A DNA stretch of 64,000 nt from Pedobacter namyangjuensis (GCF_003313325.1 NZ_QMHQ01000002.1:124001-188000); one strand, 5' to 3'; shown: positions 9,775-19,200, counted from the first letter of the stretch. Numbers and translations are program-made. Notes: generated by a model from the letters alone, not told the origin.

Positions 9775-11346
9775 ATGAGAAAGATATTTTTAGTAGGAGC
9801 GGGCTTACTATTATCGCTTGGCGTAAGTGCACAAAGTGTGGTAAAAGGTTATGTTTATAATGATGTAAATGCAAATGGCAAAGCCGATAAATCTGAGAAA
9901 GGTTTGCCAAAAGTTGCAGTTACTAATGGTAGTGCGGTTGTACTTACCGATGCAAAAGGTTATTACGAATTGCCAATAGGCGACGATCAAATTATATCGG
10001 TTATAAAACCTACGGGTTATAAAGTTCCTTTAAACGAAGATAACCTTCCTCAGTTTTTTTACAACCACAAGCCAAATGGCTCGCCAGCGTTAAAATACAA
10101 AGGTGTTAGTCCAACCGGTGCATTGCCTAATGCTGTAAATTTCTTTTTAACCGAAGCTAAGGAAAACAGCGATTTTACAGCGTTGATTTTCGGAGATCCA
10201 CAGGCTTATAATTTAGATGAAATGGAATATTACGCTAAAGGTGTTGTTGCTGAAGTTGAAGGAATTAAAAATGTTGCCTTTGGTTTAAGTATGGGCGATT
10301 TGGTGGGCAACGATCCAACTTTGTTTGCACCTTACACCAAAGCAACTAAAAAGGCGGGTATTCCATGGTATAATTTAATGGGTAACCATGATATTAATTT
10401 TGATGTTAAGGATGATAAATATTCTGACGAGTCTTACGAATCTCATTTTGGTCCAACAGATTATGCTTTCAATTATGGTAATGTACACTTTATAGTATTG
10501 GATGACATCATTTATCCAGATCCTAGAGGAGGTAAATCTTACTGGGGTGGGTTAAGATCTGAGCAATTAGAATTTGTAAAAAACGATTTGAAATTCGTTC
10601 CGAAGGATAAATTGATAGTTATAGCTTTTCACATTCCAATCGGCTTTGCCGGAGAAAATGATGCTTTTAGAGAGGCAGATAGAAATCAGCTTTTTGAATT
10701 GTTGGCAGAATATCCGAATACTTTGTCATTATCAGCACATACGCACAATCAAAAGCAAATGTTTTTTACGAAAAAGGATGGCTGGAAACAGACAAAGCCA
10801 CATCATCACTACAACGTTGGTACAACTTCTGGTAATTGGTATTCGGGAGAATTGAACGAAATTGGTGTGCCGGTTTCTACCATGAGCGATGGTACGCCAA
10901 AAGGTTACGCTTTTATTAACTTTAAAGGAAATCAATATACAGTAGACTACAAAGTAGCCGGAAAAGCTAAAGATTTTCAGATTGAAATATATGCACCTAA
11001 AGTTTTAGAAAAAGATAAAAAGACATCAGCAGGAATTTATGCAAACTTTTTTATGGGTAGCGAGAAAGATGAGGTTTTGTACAGGCTTGATGGTGGGGCT
11101 TGGAAAAAAATGAAATATGTTTTAGAAAGCGATCCTGGATTCTTATCTACTTTGCATAAATGGGACAATACGGAAACTTTATTATCCGGTCGTAGGCCAA
11201 GTGCACCAGCAGAATGTAAACATTTATGGAGAGTAGCGGTGCCGGCAAATTTAAATGCGGGAGAACATACAATTGAAGTTAAAGCTACGGATATGTTTGG
11301 TAAAACTTATACGGCTAGCAAGAAGTACAATATTCTGGCTAAATAA
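9775..11346 (+). CDS. Secreted calcineurin-like metallophosphoesterase with MetallophosN/C domains
   Basis: A 523-residue phosphoesterase with a signal peptide ending at VSAQ (20). Residues 22-128 are an Ig/SdrD-B-like N-terminal domain (GYVYNDVNANGKADKSEKG segment), residues about 133-340 the two-metal catalytic domain, and the rest a C-terminal beta domain. Metal ligands are visible: Asp141 in FGDPQ, Asp175 in MGDLVGN, Asn204-His205-Asp206 in GNHD, a HIP His near 287 and SAHTH near 320. This three-domain layout is typical of secreted Bacteroidota phosphodiesterases. Together with the divergent GDPD it suggests sequential phosphodiester breakdown. The substrate is not determined. Confidence 0.87.
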   Translation: MRKIFLVGAGLLLSLGVSAQSVVKGYVYNDVNANGKADKSEKGLPKVAVTNGSAVVLTDAKGYYELPIGDDQIISVIKPTGYKVPLNEDNLPQFFYNHKPNGSPALKYKGVSPTGALPNAVNFFLTEAKENSDFTALIFGDPQAYNLDEMEYYAKGVVAEVEGIKNVAFGLSMGDLVGNDPTLFAPYTKATKKAGIPWYNLMGNHDINFDVKDDKYSDESYESHFGPTDYAFNYGNVHFIVLDDIIYPDPRGGKSYWGGLRSEQLEFVKNDLKFVPKDKLIVIAFHIPIGFAGENDAFREADRNQLFELLAEYPNTLSLSAHTHNQKQMFFTKKDGWKQTKPHHHYNVGTTSGNWYSGELNEIGVPVSTMSDGTPKGYAFINFKGNQYTVDYKVAGKAKDFQIEIYAPKVLEKDKKTSAGIYANFFMGSEKDEVLYRLDGGAWKKMKYVLESDPGFLSTLHKWDNTETLLSGRRPSAPAECKHLWRVAVPANLNAGEHTIEVKATDMFGKTYTASKKYNILAK

Positions 11347-11370
11347 CATTTTTTTTTCACTTAGTGAAAT

Positions 11371-11401
11371 AAAAAAAGAGGTCCTTGAGACCTCTTTTTT
11401 T
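11371..11401. terminator. Bidirectional terminator between convergent genes
   Basis: An A run, AGAGGTC at 11377-11383, a 5-nt loop, GACCTCT at 11389-11395 and a T run form a symmetrical hairpin. It serves the metallophosphoesterase on the plus strand and the CpxP-like gene on the minus strand. Confidence 0.88.
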
Positions 11402-11415
11402 GTTATAGAATAATT

Positions 11416-11838
11416 TTAATTCTGTTTTTCAACTTTAAGTTCTATTTTATCGCCTTTGCGGATTCTATTACCTTTTTTGCCTTTTGCTCTAGTTTTCATC
11501 TCATCTCTAGAAGCGTTAAGCTTTGTTCTCTGTTCTGGTGTTAAAATGGCATCTAGTTTTTCCCTGTTAGCTTTCATGTAGTTTTTACGTTCATCGACTT
11601 GGCCTTTTAAAGCATCAACGTCGTGTTTACGCCACTCAGCCATTTTACCAGCACGTTCAATTTCTAACTGCTTAACCTTTTGTTTCTGATCGTTAGTTAA
11701 ATCCAGTTTCTGTTGCAAGTTGTTAGCATATTTTTCTGCTCTCTGCTCAGGGTTTAAAACTTCTCTTTTTTGTTTTTGAGCGTAGCTTGCAGTAATTCCC
11801 ATTACTACTAAAGCTACAGTGTAAATTAATTTTTTCAT
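11416..11838 (-). CDS. Small Spy/CpxP-like periplasmic protein
   Basis: Exported helical protein of 140 residues with a signal peptide ending near SYAQ (21). Two LTxxQ-type motifs, LTNDQ at 47-51 and LTPEQ at 99-103, and long charged helices between them resemble the Spy/CpxP periplasmic chaperone family. The C-terminal end is very rich in Lys and Arg. Such proteins are usually induced by envelope stress, but no dedicated sensor gene is adjacent. The upstream gene on the same strand begins 78 bp away, so it probably has its own promoter. Confidence 0.7.
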   Translation of the reverse strand: MKKLIYTVALVVMGITASYAQKQKREVLNPEQRAEKYANNLQQKLDLTNDQKQKVKQLEIERAGKMAEWRKHDVDALKGQVDERKNYMKANREKLDAILTPEQRTKLNASRDEMKTRAKGKKGNRIRKGDKIELKVEKQN

Positions 11839-11916
11839 CGGTTTTAAATTTGTGTTATTTAATGGGATAGATGAAAAAATGCTACTAAAGATTAATTTAT
11901 AACCTGTTAAAAATTG

Positions 11917-12693
11917 TTAATTTTTATTTAACTGAGAAATTGATTTTTGCATTTGAGCCATCATGCTTGATAAAGTTTCTATTGTTGGCTCTGGCGTTGG
12001 TTCTGGCAATGCTGTAGATATATAAGCCTTTGCTTTCCATATTTCTAAAATATCATCCGCGTCAACTGCATAAGTATCATACATTTTATTATCAGATACA
12101 AGTTTAAGCTCTTTATGTTCTTTAAAGCGATTACCTGCACGTTTATAAACTACACCTTCATTTTTGCTAATGATAACATAAGTATCGCCTGTTTTTACAT
12201 CATTCCAATTATCCAAATACTCACCAATAATTATACTGCCCGGTTGTATAGGCAACATCGAATCACCCATAATTTCAAATGCACGGTAAGTTCCTTGTCT
12301 TAATGTAGGTAGGGGGAGTTGAAATTTGGGTAGGTTTTGTATGTACTGAGGGTCTGAAAAACCATTTAAATAACCTGCACTTGCCTTTACCGGAACAAGT
12401 TCTATGTTTTCGTTATCGTTCTGATCAACCGAGATGCTAAGTACGCGTAGATTGGAACCCTGGCTTTTAGGTTTAGGTTTCCAATTATCATTTATCGTAT
12501 CGTTAATAAATTCGTCGATTGTTAAATCAAAGTATTCTGCTATTTTTTTTAGTAAATCGTATTTTGGTTCTGCTCTATCTTCCTCGTAAGCGCCTATTAA
12601 AGATCGCTTAATTTCCATTGCATCAGCGAATTGTTGCTGTGTGTGACCTTTTTTCTTCCTAAGGTATTTAAGGTTTGATGAGATGTTTGACAT
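11917..12693 (-). CDS. XRE-S24 (LexA/CI-like) repressor
   Basis: Transcription factor of 258 residues. Residues 7-64 form an XRE helix-turn-helix (HTQQQFADAMEIKRSLIGAY). Residues about 100-225 form an S24 peptidase-like domain with the dyad Ser145 (MGDSML) and Lys184 (VVYKRA), and an Ala106-Gly107 pair (KASAGY) in the position of the self-cleavage site of LexA and CI. The C-terminal tail (about 230-258) is short and Pro/Thr/Gln rich. It is not the classical winged-helix LexA. The gene faces a degenerate GIY-YIG gene across 131 bp containing repeated TTAGTA half-sites, which suggests self-regulation and control of that neighbour. DNA-damage-triggered cleavage is inferred from the family. Confidence 0.88.
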   Translation of the reverse strand: MSNISSNLKYLRKKKGHTQQQFADAMEIKRSLIGAYEEDRAEPKYDLLKKIAEYFDLTIDEFINDTINDNWKPKPKSQGSNLRVLSISVDQNDNENIELVPVKASAGYLNGFSDPQYIQNLPKFQLPLPTLRQGTYRAFEIMGDSMLPIQPGSIIIGEYLDNWNDVKTGDTYVIISKNEGVVYKRAGNRFKEHKELKLVSDNKMYDTYAVDADDILEIWKAKAYISTALPEPTPEPTIETLSSMMAQMQKSISQLNKN

Positions 12694-12720
12694 AAAAATA
12701 TTTTAAAATAAATTTGTTTT

Positions 12721-12760
12721 TACTAAAATTGTTAGTATTATTGTGCCAATAAAGTTAGTA
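12721..12760. promoter_or_regulatory. Candidate operator for the XRE-S24 repressor
   Basis: In the divergent intergenic region, TACTAA (12721-12726) and TTAGTA (12732-12737) make a 6-bp palindrome with a 5-nt spacer. A further TTAGTA follows at 12755-12760. Placement between the repressor and its divergent neighbour suits an operator. Binding by this repressor is inferred. Confidence 0.45.
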
Positions 12761-12824
12761 ATATTTATTTGAAGTGCAAGAATTAATCTAATTAATTTAG
12801 TTTTTACCCCTTAAGCCAAGAGCC

Positions 12825-13175
12825 ATGAAAAAATTTGTTTACATCGTAACCGACAGAAACCGTACTAGTTTACATGTAGGAATGAGTGCCGATCTAATTA
12901 AAACATTGGATTTTTATAAGCAGATGCCTAACTTATTTTTTGATAGTGGACAACAGCTTACACGTTTAGTTTATTTTGAAGAATTTAAAACAGAAGCGCA
13001 AGCTTTAAATCGTTTTAAGGTGGTAAGCAGGTTTACACGTTTGCAGAAGGAAAGGGTAGTGCGTTCTTGCAATCCAGATTGGATTGATTTAACTATTGGT
13101 TTGGACTTCGAAAATATTATTATGCACCAAAAGTTAAACACTCAGGTGGCGTTGCCATTAAGCATTTTATCTTAA
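12825..13175 (+). CDS. Degenerate GIY-YIG-fold protein
   Basis: A 116-residue protein resembling the small GIY-YIG nuclease (UvrC-N-like, YhbQ-like) fold: VYIVTD at 5-10 in place of GIY and HVGMS at 17-21 in place of YIG, then LVYFEEF at 48-54, an A-x-x-R/F segment and NPDWIDLT at 83-90, which is typical of the end of this family. The Arg normally following YIG and the Glu of the REK motif are not seen where expected (LIKTLD and LNRFKVV), so nuclease activity is doubtful. It may bind DNA without cutting it. It is divergent from the S24-type repressor and ends at a strong terminator. Confidence 0.65.
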   Translation: MKKFVYIVTDRNRTSLHVGMSADLIKTLDFYKQMPNLFFDSGQQLTRLVYFEEFKTEAQALNRFKVVSRFTRLQKERVVRSCNPDWIDLTIGLDFENIIMHQKLNTQVALPLSILS

Positions 13176-13190
13176 GATTATATTCTACAT

Positions 13191-13223
13191 AAAAAAAGCG
13201 CTAATCAAATTAGCGCTTTTTTT
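13191..13223. terminator. Bidirectional terminator
   Basis: AGCGCTAAT at 13197-13205 pairs perfectly with ATTAGCGCT at 13209-13217. It is flanked by seven A on the left and seven T on the right, so it can stop transcription from both convergent genes. Confidence 0.9.
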
Positions 13224-13238
13224 ATAGTCATTATTTGT

Positions 13239-16200
13239 TTACCAGCCGGGTGCAAAGTTTAAGCCAAATACACCTTTGCCTCCCAAGTCTTTACGTTGAA
13301 AAGGTATGGCGTAATATGGTTCTAAAATAAGTGCTCCAAAAAGATTTACCCTTAATGAAATACCTAAACTCACTGCCGGAACTCGTTCGTTTGTAGTTGC
13401 GGTAGTAACAGGAGCACCCTGATCATCTAAAATTGGGTTGCCTTGATTGTCCAACACATTTACAATTTGATAAGTTGGTTGCCCGCTAAATTTAACTTTA
13501 GAGTTTTCATTCCAAGCTAAACCTGCATCAACAAATAAATTCAAATCTGATATTAAGAATCTCGAAGGAATTTGAGCTAATTTTTTAGGTCCAGTAAACG
13601 GCAATCTCACTTCGAAATTAAAAACGGCAATTTTACTTCCTGATAACTGGTTAATATCAAATCCGCCTTGGTTTTGGCTTCTGTACAAAGAATTTGCTTC
13701 GTATCCTCTAATAAAATAAGGATAACCTACAAATAGTGGATAAAGGTTTTCGCCTTCTTTGCCTAATCTTAAATAATTATAACTTCTAACAGCAAAGGTA
13801 ATAGGTTTAAGTCTCCAGTATTTTCTTAGATCTACATTTACTCCAGTAAAACTGAAATCTCCAAAATACTGTTCGGCACCAACTCTATATCTAAAGCCAT
13901 CTAAAGGGCCTGTTAAACCATTGATACTGTTATCGCCAACAAAAGAGGCGCTGGTTTGCATTAACGTAAATGAATTTAAAGGCACTCCAAACTCATTCGA
14001 TGCCTGGCTCAACGGAATTTTTGATCTATCAGAACCAACATAGAACCCGTCGTAGGTGTAATAATTACTCATCCTATCAATTCTGTAGCTATATCTAGAT
14101 AAAGCACCACCAGCTTCGAAACGATGAACTTTGCTAAACGGTAGCGATCCGAAAACTTGAACCTGATCTTCAAATGTTCTAATCAGATTGGTACGATCGT
14201 TAATTACTTCAACAGGTGTACCGTTGTTATCAATCTGATCTTGAACAATTTCTCTAAAACCGGTTACATAAGGGATATGGGAGATTCCTGCTCCCCAGCT
14301 GATTCTGTTTTTCTGGTTAACGTAGCCAACCATTCCACCAAAATCATAAATTTCTCCATTTACAGCTAAGTTTGCAACTATCTGGTTTCTACCTAAAATA
14401 TCGCTAAAAATACCCATTATACCACCTTGCATGCCGGTACCAAATCTGCTTGTAGAAACGCCAACACCACTGTTCGCAAGGTAATCTAGTTTGAATTGTG
14501 GTCTGTAAGCAACTGTTTTCATCGAGTCAACAGATGTTTTTTCGAAGCGATTAAAATTACCTAAGTTAGAATTTACAATGTTTACGCCAACGTTTTCAAC
14601 TGGAGGCAAAATTGCCGCGTCGAAGTTTACATCTGTTGCGCTAACTGTTTTAGATTTGAAGTTGCTTAGTGATGAGTTGTATAAAGTATAGCGTTGGTAA
14701 CGATAATAACTATAAATAATATCATCGTTCCTAGAAACGGTAATTGCTGGCGAATATTCGGTTATACCGCTAATGCCAGTAAAATAATCCGTTAATTGTT
14801 TAACGCTATTATCGGTTAAGTTATACTCATATAAATTCCTAAATCCATCTCTGTTTGATAAGAAAAAGATTCGTTTACTATCGCCAGAAAATTGTGCATT
14901 TAAGTTGTTTGCTCCAACAAATACTGGAATATCACTTAACGTTTTGGTTTGTCTATCATACAGCGTTAAGTTTATAGGGTTTACTGCAGTTAAGTTACCG
15001 CTTACATCCGCAACTCTCTCAGAAGAGAAAACTATTTTTTTCCCATCAGGCGAAAAATTTGGAGCATAGTCAGAGTATTCGTCATTGGTAATTTGCGTAA
15101 TTGCCTTTGTATCCAAATTATAAGAGAAGATGTCACTTTGCCCTTCTACCATACCACTAAATGCAATTTCTTTTCCATCTGGCGACCATGTTAAATTGCT
15201 AAACTGCTCAACTTTATCCATCCCGGTTCTTAAAACCGTACTTCCATTATCTACATTTATAATAAGTAGTTGATTTCGGCCCTTACTAAAAATACTAAAT
15301 GCAAATTGTTTACTATCTGGCGACCAGGTTCCTGCGGATTCTAAAAAGTTGAAGTCGTCTATATGAGAATTGGATACCTGACTTGAAAGTTTACGGATGA
15401 TCTTTCCGGTCTTTGCGTCGGCTAAAAATAAATCTATCCCGAAAAGATCTTTCTCTGATAAAAAGGCAAGATATTTTCCATCAGGACTAACTGCTGGCGC
15501 CACATTCATATTGCCCGCATTTTTATTATCAATGATTTTAGTTCCTGAAATTTTAATCTGAGAACTATCTGCTTTTAAAAGTGGGCGATAGTGTTGTTCA
15601 ATGGAGTTTTTCCATAAACCAGATAACGTCTTATCATCATAACCAAAAGTGTATTTTATGCCATTTTCATAACCAAACCTAGCGGTAGCCTTAAATAGTG
15701 GAACTATAGTCGTATCGCCATATAAAGAACCTACAAAAGTCCAAAAAGCCTGTCCGTATCTGTAAGGGAAATATTTATTTGAATTAGTCAAATCTTTTAA
15801 AGAAGGAATATCGCGATTAAGCAAAGCATCACGCATCCACATGGAAGTAAATGCATCTTTTTTGCCGACAGAAAGATATTCGGCCATACCTTCAACCATC
15901 CATAATGGTGTATTACCAACGTTCTCCAACGGAATTGAATCCTTCTCTAATAACATGTGATACTGGAAAGCGTGCACCAGCTCATGCCCTAACACATGTC
16001 TTGTTTGGCTATTTAAATCCAACACCGGCATAATTACCCTGTTCTTAAAAGCTTCAGTTACACCGCCCGTACCAACACTTGGGTTTGTACCCATCAATGC
16101 TGTTGTCTGTTGAAAATCTGGATGATTGTTATACAGAATGATTGGATTTTTCCTTAAGAAAGTATCACGAAAAACTTCTTGGTGCATTTTGTACCAAGTT

Positions 16201-16409
16201 TCTGCATCCTGTGCAAACTTTTTAAGTAATTTTTCGTTTTTTATATAATAGTAAATTTCAAAATGAGGCGTCTGCATCACCTTAAAATCTGCTTTTTTAT
16301 ATCTTACTACATTTTGCCCGAAAAATTGTGCTTTCGTGTTAAAAGCAAATGCAAAAAGTAAAAATAAAATAAGTAGGGATTTTCTGTAAAGGGTAAATTT
16401 TATATTCAT
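13239..16409 (-). CDS. Outer-membrane metallopeptidase / TolB-like propeller / beta-barrel protein
   Basis: A 1056-residue exported protein with a signal peptide ending near TKAQ (28). Residues about 35-260 form a peptidase-MA-like domain with HELVH at 142-146 and a downstream WMVEGMAEY (Glu173, Glu177) that can supply the third zinc ligand. Residues about 290-590 carry several PD40/TolB-like propeller repeats (APAVSPDGKYLAF, LTWSPDGKEIAF, APNFSPDGKKIVF). Residues about 640-1056 look like an Omp85/surface-antigen-type barrel that ends in FAPGW. Automatic pipelines often call such proteins TolB, which is misleading. It lies 63 bp downstream of the PBP1A gene with no terminator seen between, so co-transcription is possible. 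The physiological substrate is unknown. Confidence 0.8.
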   Translation of the reverse strand: MNIKFTLYRKSLLILFLLFAFAFNTKAQFFGQNVVRYKKADFKVMQTPHFEIYYYIKNEKLLKKFAQDAETWYKMHQEVFRDTFLRKNPIILYNNHPDFQQTTALMGTNPSVGTGGVTEAFKNRVIMPVLDLNSQTRHVLGHELVHAFQYHMLLEKDSIPLENVGNTPLWMVEGMAEYLSVGKKDAFTSMWMRDALLNRDIPSLKDLTNSNKYFPYRYGQAFWTFVGSLYGDTTIVPLFKATARFGYENGIKYTFGYDDKTLSGLWKNSIEQHYRPLLKADSSQIKISGTKIIDNKNAGNMNVAPAVSPDGKYLAFLSEKDLFGIDLFLADAKTGKIIRKLSSQVSNSHIDDFNFLESAGTWSPDSKQFAFSIFSKGRNQLLIINVDNGSTVLRTGMDKVEQFSNLTWSPDGKEIAFSGMVEGQSDIFSYNLDTKAITQITNDEYSDYAPNFSPDGKKIVFSSERVADVSGNLTAVNPINLTLYDRQTKTLSDIPVFVGANNLNAQFSGDSKRIFFLSNRDGFRNLYEYNLTDNSVKQLTDYFTGISGITEYSPAITVSRNDDIIYSYYRYQRYTLYNSSLSNFKSKTVSATDVNFDAAILPPVENVGVNIVNSNLGNFNRFEKTSVDSMKTVAYRPQFKLDYLANSGVGVSTSRFGTGMQGGIMGIFSDILGRNQIVANLAVNGEIYDFGGMVGYVNQKNRISWGAGISHIPYVTGFREIVQDQIDNNGTPVEVINDRTNLIRTFEDQVQVFGSLPFSKVHRFEAGGALSRYSYRIDRMSNYYTYDGFYVGSDRSKIPLSQASNEFGVPLNSFTLMQTSASFVGDNSINGLTGPLDGFRYRVGAEQYFGDFSFTGVNVDLRKYWRLKPITFAVRSYNYLRLGKEGENLYPLFVGYPYFIRGYEANSLYRSQNQGGFDINQLSGSKIAVFNFEVRLPFTGPKKLAQIPSRFLISDLNLFVDAGLAWNENSKVKFSGQPTYQIVNVLDNQGNPILDDQGAPVTTATTNERVPAVSLGISLRVNLFGALILEPYYAIPFQRKDLGGKGVFGLNFAPGW

Positions 16410-16472
16410 GTTACGAATGATAAGAATTTATATGTTGATCTACGGAATTGTTTAATGTTTAGTTTTTAGCGT

Positions 16473-18920
16473 TTAGTTACCGCCATTTTTCTTTTTCTCT
16501 TTTTCTTCCTGGCGTTCTTTTCTGCGTTGCTCACGCTCTTCCTTTTTAGTTAGCGGAACTACAGGTGGCGTAGTTTGTTTTGCGGGAGTTTCTGCAGCTT
16601 TTTTCTCTTCAACCTTTTGTATTTCGCCTTCCGTTTTAACAGGTGCTTGTACGTCAATAATTGGCTCGTCGATACCTGCAGAGTCCAAATCCAAGCTGTC
16701 TACAACAGTTGTGTCTATTCTCGGTCGAGGAGTAGGGCAGTTGTAAGTTCGCGTAATTTCTACTTTAGCTTTAGGGAAGGCTCCGTAAGTATAACCACTG
16801 TTTGGATCTTTGTAAACCTTCTCCATAAATTTTGCAAAAATAGGAAGCGCTGTTCTAGAACCTTCACCTGTTTCGCCATTTCTAAAGTGAGCTGTTCTTT
16901 CATCGCAGCCAACCCAAACACCGGTTACCAAATCTTTTGTAATGCCCATGTACCAGGCATCAACGTAATCAGAAGAAGTGCCTGTTTTTCCACCAATCTG
17001 GTTTCCTTTTTTAAACAAATCCCATTCCCATAATGCTTGAGATGTTCCTCCAGGTTCTTCCATGCCCCCTCTAAACATATATAACATTAACCAAGCAATT
17101 TCTTCACTTAGTGCACGTTTTGTTTTTGCGGTAAATTCTTCAATAATGTTATTATTGTTGTCGGTAATTTTTTCTACTAAAATAGGATCAGTTCTCATAC
17201 CTTCATTTAAAAAGGTGCTATAAGCCTTTACCATTTCAAAAACGGTAACATCATTTGAGCCCAAACTAACAGATGGTACAGATTCTAGATGGCTATCAAT
17301 ACCGCATTCGTGCGCCCATTTAACCACATTGTCCCATCCAACTTTTTCTGTAACCTGTGCCGTAACGGTATTAACCGATTTTCCCATTGCCCAACGTAAA
17401 GACATTTCTTGGTAACTGTAACTCCAGTCGGCATTTTTAGGCTCCCAATATTCTGTTTTACCTTTATTTTGATACGCAATTTTAACAGGTTTGTCTGTAA
17501 ATTTATCGCAGGGGCTCATTCCGCTTTCCAAAGCCGCTAAATAGGCAAATGGTTTAAAAGTTGATCCGGCTTGTCTTTTAGCCTGATTTACGTGATCGTA
17601 TTTAAAAAATTTATGGTCTATACCGCCAACCCAAACTTTAATTTTGCCTGTTTTAGGCTCCATCGTCATCATGCCGGTATTCATAATTTTTCCGTAATAA
17701 CGGATAGAATCCATTGTGCTAAATAATGTATCCGTATCACCTTTATAAGTAAAAATGGTCATCTTCTTTTTCTTATTGAAATAAGCATCAATAGAATCTA
17801 CATTGTTGTTGTATTTTTTTGCCAATAATTTATAAATCGGTAAACCTTTTTTGGCACGTTCCGGATAATCAACTTTTTTTCGTTCTGAATCTTCCCAAGG
17901 ATCTTCATTGCCCCAAACACTATAGAACCTGCGCTGTATAACTTTCATTTGATCTTTAACCGCTTCTTCGGCATAACCTTGCAGTTTAGAATCAATTGTG
18001 GTGTAGATTTTTAAACCATCTTCGTAAAGATCGTAGTTATTGTCTTCGCACCATTTTTCTAGATACTTATCAACCGCCGCACGTAGATAAGAGTCGCCAC
18101 TTGTAGCATCAACCATTTTACCTTCCTTAAGTTGTATCGGTTGTTTTGTTAGTAGCGCCAAACTATCCTTACTTAGGTAATCGTATTTGTTCATTTGGCT
18201 CAAAACTGTATTTCTACGTTGTAAAGCGCCGTCAGGATTTTTAGTAGGGTTATAAAGATTGGTTCCTTTTAACATTCCTACTAGAAGTGCTGCTTCGGTA
18301 ATACTCAAATCTTTAGATTCTTTATCAAAATAAACTCTTGCAGCGGTTTTTATACCATAAGCATTATTACCAAACGATACTGTATTTAGGTACATAGTAA
18401 TAATGTCGTTTTTTTCGTAATTGCTCTCAAGTTTTAAGGCGGTCATCCATTCTTTCAGTTTCGAAACTAATGTTCTAACCAAAGGGATATGTTTTACTAA
18501 ACCAGAAGATTTGCTGTATCTGGTACGATAAAGATTTTTTGCCAATTGTTGCGTAATTGTACTTGCACCCCCTTCTTTACCCAAGCCAACAACGGCTCTG
18601 CCTACTGCTAAAGCATCTATCCCCGAGTGCTTATAAAAGCGAACATCTTCGGTTGCTACTAAAGAGTGAATAACGTTTGGAGAAATTTCTGCGTAAACAG
18701 CTGGCGTTCTATTTTCTTTAAAATACCTGCCGATTAATTTGCCGTCGGCAGTATAAAGTTCTGAGCCAACTTGTTGAGCAGGTTTTTTTATGTCGGCATA
18801 ACTTGGCGAATAACCAAACAGCCATAAAAAGTTAAGTTGTAAAGCGCAAAAGAATACTATAACAAAAAATAGAAAGATTGAAATATATCGGATGAACTTA
18901 TTCTTTATTTCTTTGAACAT
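16473..18920 (-). CDS. Penicillin-binding protein 1A (bifunctional peptidoglycan synthase)
   Basis: Class A PBP of 815 residues that polymerises glycan strands and cross-links peptides at the inner membrane. A single transmembrane anchor lies at about 12-36. The family 51 glycosyltransferase domain has catalytic Glu91 in the EDVRFYKHSG motif and GGASTITQQLAKNL at 117-130. The transpeptidase domain has Ser453 in STFK, S515-V-N517, and K645-T-G-T. The C-terminal tail after about 730 is Lys/Glu/Pro rich and low in complexity. Length and motif order are normal for Bacteroidota PBP1A/MrcA. Confidence 0.95.
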   Translation of the reverse strand: MFKEIKNKFIRYISIFLFFVIVFFCALQLNFLWLFGYSPSYADIKKPAQQVGSELYTADGKLIGRYFKENRTPAVYAEISPNVIHSLVATEDVRFYKHSGIDALAVGRAVVGLGKEGGASTITQQLAKNLYRTRYSKSSGLVKHIPLVRTLVSKLKEWMTALKLESNYEKNDIITMYLNTVSFGNNAYGIKTAARVYFDKESKDLSITEAALLVGMLKGTNLYNPTKNPDGALQRRNTVLSQMNKYDYLSKDSLALLTKQPIQLKEGKMVDATSGDSYLRAAVDKYLEKWCEDNNYDLYEDGLKIYTTIDSKLQGYAEEAVKDQMKVIQRRFYSVWGNEDPWEDSERKKVDYPERAKKGLPIYKLLAKKYNNNVDSIDAYFNKKKKMTIFTYKGDTDTLFSTMDSIRYYGKIMNTGMMTMEPKTGKIKVWVGGIDHKFFKYDHVNQAKRQAGSTFKPFAYLAALESGMSPCDKFTDKPVKIAYQNKGKTEYWEPKNADWSYSYQEMSLRWAMGKSVNTVTAQVTEKVGWDNVVKWAHECGIDSHLESVPSVSLGSNDVTVFEMVKAYSTFLNEGMRTDPILVEKITDNNNNIIEEFTAKTKRALSEEIAWLMLYMFRGGMEEPGGTSQALWEWDLFKKGNQIGGKTGTSSDYVDAWYMGITKDLVTGVWVGCDERTAHFRNGETGEGSRTALPIFAKFMEKVYKDPNSGYTYGAFPKAKVEITRTYNCPTPRPRIDTTVVDSLDLDSAGIDEPIIDVQAPVKTEGEIQKVEEKKAAETPAKQTTPPVVPLTKKEEREQRRKERQEEKEKKKNGGN

Positions 18921-19200
18921 GCTATAAAGATGGAAAAAAACGTGAAATATTACCTGTTAAAATGTGTTAAAATCGGACGTAAAAAAGCAATTGCATACTT
19001 TAAAACACAATAAAATTAATAATCCGAATACAAATTAACGTAATTAATTCGCGTAAATTTCAGCTAATTATAAAATATTAACCAGTTCATATTTTTATCA
19101 ACTATTGCAAGGTGTAAAACAGCCTTTAAATAATATTGTTTAGACTATGGCTGTTAGAAAAGCTATTTAATTTTCAATTATATTTAGGGAAATTTAGACT
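18921..19200. other. A+T-rich divergent intergenic region
   Basis: This 280-bp gap separates the divergent PBP1A and PPK2 genes. It must contain both promoters. A weak TATATTTA near 19178-19185 could be the -7 element for PPK2. No repeat, small gene or RNA was recognised. Confidence 0.35.

Noticed and set aside
13239..16409. Annotation as TolB
   Set aside because: Only the propeller resembles TolB; the HELVH domain and barrel and the size of 1056 residues do not fit.
16575..17033. Plus-strand open frame of 152 codons inside the PBP1A gene
   Set aside because: Cys/Ser/Arg-rich translation with no family resemblance; it is the antisense shadow of a conserved gene.
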